A DNA stretch of 6,233 bases from Paracoccaceae bacterium. GTDB taxonomy: Bacteria > Pseudomonadota > Alphaproteobacteria > Rhodobacterales > Rhodobacteraceae. Below, piece by piece: positions 1 to 4,391 of this stretch. Numbering within the stretch: the first letter of the stretch is position 1; each line of letters opens with the position of its first letter. The stretch spans positions 1 to 6,233 of the forward strand of contig JAOUMG010000128.1 in the NCBI GenBank assembly GCA_029881635.1, given 5' to 3'. A program made the translations under genes and the position numbers. The notes under the pieces are model-generated. The model did no database searches and was not told the DNA's origin. It saw only the letters and a list, made by a program, of their open reading frames with translations.

Positions 1-1
1 C

Positions 2-520
2 AAGAACCATGCGATCCCGATGGGGCAGCATGAGCTTTATGCCGCGCAGGAGATCAAGAAGGCGGTCGCTGCCAGTTTCGACGGCCATTCGGTGCCGCAT
101 GAGGACGGGCTGAAAACCGTGTGGCGCGAGGTTGAGGGGCGGATCGGGGCGCTCGACACGATTGCCAAACTCGGCGCTTACCTCAAGGCCATTCAGGAGG
201 CGGATGAGCGGTTCACCGGCCGCGCGATCAAGAACATCACCGATGCGGTGAAGGTGCGGGCGATGGACTTTGAGCTGCCCGATGAGTGGATGGAGGAGCC
301 GGACCTCTTCCTCTTCAAACCCTACGATGAGAAGAAGGCGATGATTTCCGAGCTGCGCAAACCGATCACGGTCGAGATGGTGGTGCAGGAAATCAACCGC
401 TACGCGGATTCGGAATTCCGCTATGCCGATAAGTCGGACGAGGTCGCCATCGAGACCGCGGTGCGCGAGATGGGCCGGATGGAGGAGGCCAAGCGGCGGT
501 ATCTGGAGGGGAAGGGGTGA
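2..520 (+). CDS. AAA+-type ATPase, C-terminal fragment (5' end outside window)
   Basis: The frame is open to the left edge, and the first in-frame ATG (base 20) has no ribosome binding site before it. I therefore read this as the last 172 residues of a longer protein rather than a complete gene. The fragment is rich in charged helices. The segment RFTGRAIKNITDAVK (from about base 209) resembles the sensor-2/lid region of AAA+ ATPases, where a Gly-Arg pair (Arg codon at 221-223) contacts nucleotide. The Walker A and Walker B motifs would lie upstream and cannot be seen, so ATPase identity is an inference from the lid alone. The tail after about base 350 is a charged, probably helical extension (Glu-, Arg- and Lys-rich) ending in YLEGKG. 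Its stop overlaps the next start by GTGA, implying translational coupling to the unknown genes downstream. I could not assign a substrate or a named subfamily. Confidence 0.72.
   Translation, partial: KNHAIPMGQHELYAAQEIKKAVAASFDGHSVPHEDGLKTVWREVEGRIGALDTIAKLGAYLKAIQEADERFTGRAIKNITDAVKVRAMDFELPDEWMEEPDLFLFKPYDEKKAMISELRKPITVEMVVQEINRYADSEFRYADKSDEVAIETAVREMGRMEEAKRRYLEGKG
505..511 (+). promoter_or_regulatory. Ribosome binding site selecting the GTG start at 517
   Basis: GGAGGGG lies five bases before the GTG at 517, inside the last codons of the ATPase gene. It is a strong Shine-Dalgarno match at good spacing. It supports the overlapping GTG start over the ATG at 521, whose frame closes after only 38 codons. 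Confidence 0.55.
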
Positions 521-873
521 ATGACTTTCGAGGGCCGGGGTGGGACGCGAAAGCAATCCACCGTATTGCCAGAGAGACCTATGAGCTTGAAGCCATGTTC
601 GAGTATCACGGATGGGAAGAGCGAGGCGCGGATATGATGCGCCACGTTCAAAGGCGCGTTGTGGAGGCCTATGGAACAATTGAGCGTTCGTCGAGCGAGA
701 CGGGGAAACAAAGGATGGACGCTGATTGGATTCACGGCCCGTGGCTTGCCACGGGCAGCGCCCGACCCGCCCCCCCACGGGGCGGGCGCTTCTCGCCCAC
801 CCCGCGCGGGTCGGGCGCCGCCCTTCGCGCGGAGGCATTCACGAGCGCTCCCGCAGAAGGTAGAGCCGCATGA
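517..873 (+). CDS. Small hypothetical protein with repeat-derived C-terminus
   Basis: This 118-residue reading frame starts at a GTG sharing bases with the ATPase stop and ends in an ATGA overlap with the next gene. I do not recognise the family. Residues 1 to about 73 look like a real small soluble protein: mixed charged and hydrophobic helices, aromatic residues (Trp9, Tyr22, Phe29, Tyr31, Trp34) and no membrane segment. From about residue 74 the translation becomes Pro/Gly/Arg/Ala-rich low-complexity sequence, because the DNA there (737-832) is a GC-rich palindromic element. The first part is about 55% GC by hand count over 541-720, lower than the flanking genes. I infer that the N-terminal half is, or was, an independent gene and the C-terminal half is read-through of the element. 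Alternatives are that the whole frame is fortuitous, or that the original stop was lost when the element arrived. The two overlaps and the good ribosome binding site favour at least some translation. Confidence 0.5.
   Translation: MNDFRGPGWDAKAIHRIARETYELEAMFEYHGWEERGADMMRHVQRRVVEAYGTIERSSSETGKQRMDADWIHGPWLATGSARPAPPRGGRFSPTPRGSGAALRAEAFTSAPAEGRAA
737..756. repeat. Perfect 20-base palindromic hairpin
   Basis: GCCCGTGGC at 737-745 and GCCACGGGC at 748-756 are exact reverse complements around a central TT. This would form a compact GC-rich hairpin in DNA or RNA. It directly precedes the larger inverted repeat at 758-818 and is probably part of the same element. No T-tract follows, so it is not a standard intrinsic terminator. 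Confidence 0.8.
758..818. repeat. Large nested inverted repeat (palindromic intergenic-type element)
   Basis: The outer arms GCGCCCGACCCGC (758-770) and GCGGGTCGGGCGC (806-818) are perfect 13-base reverse complements. Nested inside, GGGGCGGGCG (779-788) pairs with CGCCCACCCC (794-803) at 9 of 10 positions around a 5-base loop, CTTCT. The 60 bases 761-820 are about 88% GC by hand count, far above the surrounding genes. An alternative 7-base pairing, CCGCGCG (802-808) with CGCGCGG (826-832), competes with the outer stem. This architecture fits a dispersed REP/BIME-like palindromic element, but copy number cannot be judged from one window. It sits just upstream of the 870 gene, so it could also affect mRNA stability or translation there. 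Confidence 0.75.
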
Positions 874-2240
874 AACGCCTCATCGAAAAAGGCCTGATGT
901 TCGGGAACTTGGTCCCGGTCGAGAGCCCGGCGCTGGTCGAGCGGTATAACCGGGCGCTGAAGGCGCTCACCGGCAAGGAGACGAAGCTTGCCGATTTCCA
1001 TATCGACATTTCGGGTTACTCCCCCGAAATCGGCGATGAGTTTTCCGATCATCTTTACCTCAACCCCAATGGCTGCAACCGGCAGTTCATCCTGCTGACC
1101 ACCGATCAGAAGAACGCGCCGCTGCTCAACGCGCAGTTTTCAACCTCACGCGGGATCCTGCGGCGGTTCATCGAGGAAAACGAGGCGCAGCTTTTCAGCC
1201 TGACCGCGCGGGATGCGGTGGCGGGGGAGCTGGAGAATTCGGTCTATGAAGTTGCAATCCCGGCGCGGCTTTTCGATATCCGTCGCATCACTGTCGTCGC
1301 CGACACCACCGGCAACCATGTCGCCGAGGCGCAGAAGCTGACGGCGCTGATCGAGCGGTTCCGCACCGAAGAGGACGGCTGGTGGGACGATGTGCTCATC
1401 GCCGAGATGATCACGCTCGCCCAGACGACGGGCGATGTGACGCGCAACCCGGTGACGCTGAAATCCACCGCCTTCGATCAGGGGAATTTCTGGACCGCGC
1501 ATTTCGGCGGCATCTATGTCTTTCGCGATGTCGACCATCCGGCGGCGATTTCGTCGGGGCCGAAGGAAAAGCTGGGGGCGCTGCCCATCCAGTATGTGTT
1601 CGACCTTGGCGACCGCAACCAGATCGCCAAGTTTCTGGAAATAAACGACTTGGTCGAACCCATCGTCACTGCGCGGGGCGCTGACGCCGCGGCGATCCTG
1701 CGCCAGAAAATGGATTTCATTCTGGTCGAGGCAGCGGCCGCTCTTGGCCTTGATGCGGGATCCGGGTCGCGGCGCGAATTGCGCGGCGTGGCACAGAAAC
1801 TGGGCGCAAGTCTGCCCGAAGAATTCAAGGGGCTGGCGGCGGTGCTGCGCTGGGTGGAAACCGGCGGGCCATGGCCGCGCATCACCTCGGGCCATCCGGC
1901 CTATTTCTACACATTGCGCGCCAGGGCCCATGCCGACCGCGATCTGGTCAACATGCTCTTGGCCGAACTGGCGCCGCTGGATGTGCGCCAGCTCTTCATT
2001 TGCCACAAGGAGCTCTTCTACCGGTCCTACAGGGGCTGGTCGGAGGCGAAAAAAGCCTATGTCGCGGATTTTCTGGAACGCGAATACCAGCTCGACAAAG
2101 CCGGCGCGCGTGCTGCCCTTTTCGGTGCCGAACCGACGATGGATGATGGCCGTGCCCCGCGCCCTGTTAACGCTGGGCGAAAAGTTGATATCATTGATCT
2201 GGTCGGCCCCTGGGGCGCTGTCAGGAAGGAACGGAAATGA
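870..2240 (+). CDS. Hypothetical soluble protein, tentatively DUF6638 family
   Basis: This is a 456-residue protein with no signal peptide or membrane segment, so it is probably cytoplasmic. The ATG overlaps the preceding stop (ATGA), and AGAAGG (855-860) lies nine bases upstream as a plausible ribosome binding site. I match it from memory to DUF6638, a family of unknown function in Rhodobacterales; this is a recollection, not a search result. Recognisable stretches are SGYSPEIGDEFSDHLYLNP (residues 48-66), FWTAHFGGIYVFRDVDHP (217-234), which looks like a beta-rich core, and GHPAYFYTLRARAHADRDLV (341-360), leading into a helical C-terminal half. I see no Walker motif, nuclease signature or other catalytic pattern. 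Position immediately downstream of the AAA+-type gene, and coupled to the membrane proteins that follow, suggests it is an adaptor or partner of that ATPase. That role is inference only. Confidence 0.85.
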   Translation: MKRLIEKGLMFGNLVPVESPALVERYNRALKALTGKETKLADFHIDISGYSPEIGDEFSDHLYLNPNGCNRQFILLTTDQKNAPLLNAQFSTSRGILRRFIEENEAQLFSLTARDAVAGELENSVYEVAIPARLFDIRRITVVADTTGNHVAEAQKLTALIERFRTEEDGWWDDVLIAEMITLAQTTGDVTRNPVTLKSTAFDQGNFWTAHFGGIYVFRDVDHPAAISSGPKEKLGALPIQYVFDLGDRNQIAKFLEINDLVEPIVTARGADAAAILRQKMDFILVEAAAALGLDAGSGSRRELRGVAQKLGASLPEEFKGLAAVLRWVETGGPWPRITSGHPAYFYTLRARAHADRDLVNMLLAELAPLDVRQLFICHKELFYRSYRGWSEAKKAYVADFLEREYQLDKAGARAALFGAEPTMDDGRAPRPVNAGRKVDIIDLVGPWGAVRKERK

Positions 2241-2515
2241 TTGCATTCCTGCGTCTGGCCGTATTCGGCTTTATCGGGCTGAGCGTGCTTTACCTGCTCT
2301 TGTCGATCTATTCCCGGTCGGTGCGGCGCGAAACGCTGGAAAAGACCTGGGATGCGGAAAACGGGCCGGGGGGTGATGGCGCGGCGCGCGATGCCTATAT
2401 AGAGGCCGGGATGCGGGACTATGAAAAGAGCCTGCGCAAAAAGCTGATCTGGTTGGTCTATGTCATTCCGATGATCGTGATTGGCGTGACAGTGTATCTG
2501 GTGAACTACCAATAG
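2237..2515 (+). CDS. Small two-helix membrane protein
   Basis: The 92-residue product has two clear hydrophobic segments, at about residues 5-24 and 71-89. They are separated by a charged loop (27-69) containing RSVRRE, EKSLRKK and a Gly-rich turn. The positive-inside rule puts this loop in the cytoplasm with both ends facing the periplasm, so the protein is an inner-membrane hairpin. The ATG overlaps the upstream stop (ATGA), and GGAAGGA (2224-2230) lies six bases before it, a strong ribosome binding site. I do not recognise a named family and see no transport or catalytic motif. Size and position suggest a membrane anchor or small accessory subunit for its neighbours, including the DUF1523 protein starting ten bases after its stop. 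That role is inferred from context only. Confidence 0.85.
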   Translation: MIAFLRLAVFGFIGLSVLYLLLSIYSRSVRRETLEKTWDAENGPGGDGAARDAYIEAGMRDYEKSLRKKLIWLVYVIPMIVIGVTVYLVNYQ

Positions 2516-2518
2516 GAG
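2514..2518 (+). promoter_or_regulatory. Ribosome binding site of the DUF1523 gene, overlapping the upstream stop
   Basis: AGGAG shares two bases with the TAG stop (2513-2515) of the small membrane protein gene and lies seven bases before the ATG at 2526. This places termination and re-initiation together and supports one operon. Confidence 0.7.
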
Positions 2519-2525
2519 TGGGGCG

Positions 2526-3293
2526 ATGTCTGGCTATGTATTCTGGGGAATTGTTCTTGCCCTCATCGTGGCGGCGGTAATCGCGCTGCGTATCTGGCTG
2601 CCTGAAGGCAGCGCCGGGCGCAAGCGTGCCAAATGGGCGACATGGGCCTTTGTCGCGCTTCTGGTGGGCGGGTTCCTGCACTATACGCTGCCGCAGCATG
2701 ACATCGTTCGCGTGGTCAATACCTATCAGGAACGGCAGGACCTCAATGACTGGACGCGGATTTTCTGGTCCAGCCCGGACGACCAGTCGACAGGGCTGAT
2801 CAACCGCGACGTACAATTCTTGCAGACCATCAAGGCCAATGGCAAACCGATGGTCTACCGCAACGAAGACACGAGCTGGTCCTGGCCGCCCTATTTCAAG
2901 TTCGATACCGCCAACCTGCAGGCCGAGGCGGAGGATCTGAAATCCACCGCAGCCGCGCCGCAATGGGTGTCGGTGACCCATTACGGCTGGCGTATCGTCT
3001 ATTTTTCCGCCTTCCCCAATGCGGTGGCGATCAAGGCGGTGGCAGGCCCGGATGTGACGATCATCCCGTGGTTCAACATTGTCTTCTTCGTGGTTCTCCT
3101 GATCCTTGTTCTGCTCTTCCGGCGGATGTGGCTGCAGTTCCGCGAACGCTCGATCGACCCGGTGCTGGAAGATATGGGCGAAGCCTGGGACAGCGTCGAT
3201 GACCGGGCCGATCAGGCGGCGGACCGGGCACGGGGTGTCTGGGGGCGTTTTACCGGCTGGCTGGGCACCTGGAAGGGGAAATCACGCCGCTGA
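2526..3293 (+). CDS. DUF1523 family inner-membrane protein
   Basis: The product has 255 residues. Three hydrophobic segments are visible, at about 4-23, 37-53 and 180-198. The basic loop GRKRAK (31-36) between the first two and the RR pair (199-200) after the third place residues 54-179 in the periplasm and the charged C-terminal tail (199-255) in the cytoplasm. The periplasmic part carries the conserved DUF1523 stretches as I recall them: LPQHDIVRVVNTY (55-67), VYRNEDTSWSWPPYFKFD (110-127) and QWVSVTHYGWRI (146-157). The family's function is unknown, and I see no enzymatic signature. The tail contains alternating acidic and basic helices and may bind a cytoplasmic partner; the upstream AAA+-type and DUF6638 products are candidates by operon context. 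It is the last gene of the first operon, because a promoter-like region follows. Confidence 0.93.
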   Translation: MSGYVFWGIVLALIVAAVIALRIWLPEGSAGRKRAKWATWAFVALLVGGFLHYTLPQHDIVRVVNTYQERQDLNDWTRIFWSSPDDQSTGLINRDVQFLQTIKANGKPMVYRNEDTSWSWPPYFKFDTANLQAEAEDLKSTAAAPQWVSVTHYGWRIVYFSAFPNAVAIKAVAGPDVTIIPWFNIVFFVVLLILVLLFRRMWLQFRERSIDPVLEDMGEAWDSVDDRADQAADRARGVWGRFTGWLGTWKGKSRR

Positions 3294-3330
3294 CACCAGG
3301 CCCGCAATATTTTGACCTTATGGTAAAATG

Positions 3331-3343
3331 ACCGCATTGCGGT
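3331..3343. promoter_or_regulatory. Candidate operator: 13-base palindrome upstream of deoC
   Basis: ACCGCA-T-TGCGGT is a perfect 6-base inverted repeat around one central base. It lies in the intergenic region just before the candidate promoter, a normal place for a dimeric repressor or activator. No regulator can be named from the sequence, and a chance palindrome of this size is possible. Confidence 0.3.
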
Positions 3344-3348
3344 GATGC

Positions 3349-3378
3349 GCGACATTCGCTAGCGTCATGCGGTATGAT
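3349..3378 (+). promoter_or_regulatory. Candidate sigma-70 promoter for deoC and ALDH
   Basis: The -10-like hexamer TATGAT (3373-3378, 5 of 6 to consensus) is preceded at 18 bases by GCGACA (3349-3354, 4 of 6 to TTGACA). Transcription would begin near 3385, leaving a short leader with the ribosome binding site for the ATG at 3409. An exact 8-base palindrome CGCTAGCG (3357-3364) lies in the spacer, where a bound repressor would block polymerase. If the promoter is real, the in-frame ATG at 3367 cannot be the normal start. Prediction by eye only. Confidence 0.4.
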
Positions 3379-3392
3379 CCCGGTAAGTCCGA

Positions 3393-3401
3393 AAGGCAGG
3401 A
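3393..3401 (+). promoter_or_regulatory. Ribosome binding site selecting the deoC start at 3409
   Basis: The purine-rich AAGGCAGGA, with AGGA ending seven bases before the ATG at 3409, is a good match at normal spacing. No comparable site precedes the alternative in-frame ATG at 3367. Confidence 0.55.
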
Positions 3402-3408
3402 TACCCCG

Positions 3409-4383
3409 ATGTCGACCGTGCATGCGCCCGCCCAGTCCAATTGCCCGCGCAATCCCGGTGTGCCGTTGCAGACCGACTGGTTCGACCAGATCGCGGTCAA
3501 TACGCAGGCGGCCGAGCGACGTGCGGCCACGCTGACAACGCGGCGAACGGTCAAGAAGGAATGGCAGGCGGCCTGGCTGGTCAATGCCATTCGCTGCGTT
3601 GATCTGACCACGCTTTCGGGGGATGACACGCCGGACCGGGTTGCCCGGCTTTGTGCCAAGGCGCGCCGTCCCTTGGCCGATCATATCATGGCGGGGCTGG
3701 GCCTTGATCACCTGACGACCGGCGCGGTCTGTGTTTACCCGACAATGGTTGCGGCGGCGGTCAAGGGCGTTGCGGGCACCGAAATTCCCGTGGCGTCGGT
3801 CGCCACCGGATTTCCGGCGGGTCTGATGCCGCTGCCGCTCCGCCTCGCCGAAATCCGCTACGCGGTCGACGAAGGCGCCCATGAGATCGACATCGTCATC
3901 ACCCGCGCCCATGTGCTGAACGCCGACTGGTCGGCGCTCTATGACGAAGTGGCGGCGATGCGCGAAGCCTGCGGGGCCGCCCATATGAAGGCGATCCTGG
4001 CCACGGGCGATCTGAAAACGCTGCGCAATGTCTACAAGGCCAGCATGGTTGCGATGCAGGCGGGTGCCGATTTCATCAAGACATCGACCGGCAAGGAGGG
4101 CGTGAACGCCACGTTGCCTGTCAGTCTGATCATGGCGCGTGCCTTGCGCGATTATGGCACGCGTACCGGTCAGCGTATCGGTTTCAAACCGGCAGGCGGG
4201 CTCAAGACCGCCAAGGATGCCATCGCCTGGCAGATCCTGATGAAGGAAGAACTGGGCCGCGACTGGCTGCAGCCCGATCTTTTCCGCGTCGGCGCCTCGT
4301 CGATGCTGGGCGATATCGAACGCCAGCTCGAACATCACGTCACCGGACGCTACGCTGCGTCCTCGCGCCACGCGCTTGCCTGA
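3409..4383 (+). CDS. deoC: Deoxyribose-phosphate aldolase (DERA), long eukaryote-like form
   Basis: The enzyme reversibly cleaves 2-deoxy-D-ribose 5-phosphate to glyceraldehyde 3-phosphate and acetaldehyde, in the cytoplasm, in deoxyribonucleoside catabolism. From the chosen ATG the protein has 324 residues, longer than the roughly 250-260 of E. coli DeoC and close to the animal enzyme. The resemblance to human DERA as I recall it is striking: SVATGFPAG (130-138), NVYKASM (217-223), DFIKTSTGKE (221-230 region) and HHVTGRYAA near the C-terminus. Catalytic residues are all present: the Schiff-base lysine in FIKTSTGK (Lys224), the second lysine in GFKPAGG (Lys260), and the aspartate in EIDIVIT (Asp161). 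The start at 3409 is preferred for its ribosome binding site; an ATG at 3367 would add 14 residues but overlaps the predicted promoter. An aldehyde dehydrogenase follows eight bases after the stop, suggesting a shared transcript and use of the released acetaldehyde. Confidence 0.96.
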   Translation: MSTVHAPAQSNCPRNPGVPLQTDWFDQIAVNTQAAERRAATLTTRRTVKKEWQAAWLVNAIRCVDLTTLSGDDTPDRVARLCAKARRPLADHIMAGLGLDHLTTGAVCVYPTMVAAAVKGVAGTEIPVASVATGFPAGLMPLPLRLAEIRYAVDEGAHEIDIVITRAHVLNADWSALYDEVAAMREACGAAHMKAILATGDLKTLRNVYKASMVAMQAGADFIKTSTGKEGVNATLPVSLIMARALRDYGTRTGQRIGFKPAGGLKTAKDAIAWQILMKEELGRDWLQPDLFRVGASSMLGDIERQLEHHVTGRYAASSRHALA

Positions 4384-4391
4384 GAGGTCCC

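Noticed and set aside
737..818. Rho-independent terminator between the small gene and the 870 gene
   Set aside because: The stems are strong but no run of T follows any of them, and the downstream gene appears to be coupled to upstream translation.
659..949. Alternative plus-strand frame of 96 codons across the palindromic element
   Set aside because: It overlaps two better-supported frames, lacks a ribosome binding site, and is mostly translated repeat.
1146..2246. 366-codon open frame on the minus strand opposite the DUF6638-like gene
   Set aside because: Arg/Gln/His-rich translation without domain character. The overlapping plus-strand gene has good ends and operon context.
3268..3300. 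Possible terminator after the DUF1523 gene (CCTGG 3268-3272 with CCAGG 3296-3300)
   Set aside because: The stem is only five bases with a 23-base loop and begins inside the coding region. The following AATATTTT is short and offset, so it is too weak to call.
3312..3340. TTGACC at 3312-3317 as a -35 element
   Set aside because: At a 17-base spacing the downstream hexamer is CATTGC, a poor -10. The GCGACA/TATGAT pair fits better.
3367..3408. Upstream ATG for deoC adding 14 residues
   Set aside because: No ribosome binding site lies before it, it overlaps the best promoter candidate, and the added residues do not resemble aldolase sequence.
3250..4371. 373-codon open frame on the minus strand opposite deoC
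   Set aside because: Same compositional artefact. The plus strand carries a complete aldolase with all catalytic residues.
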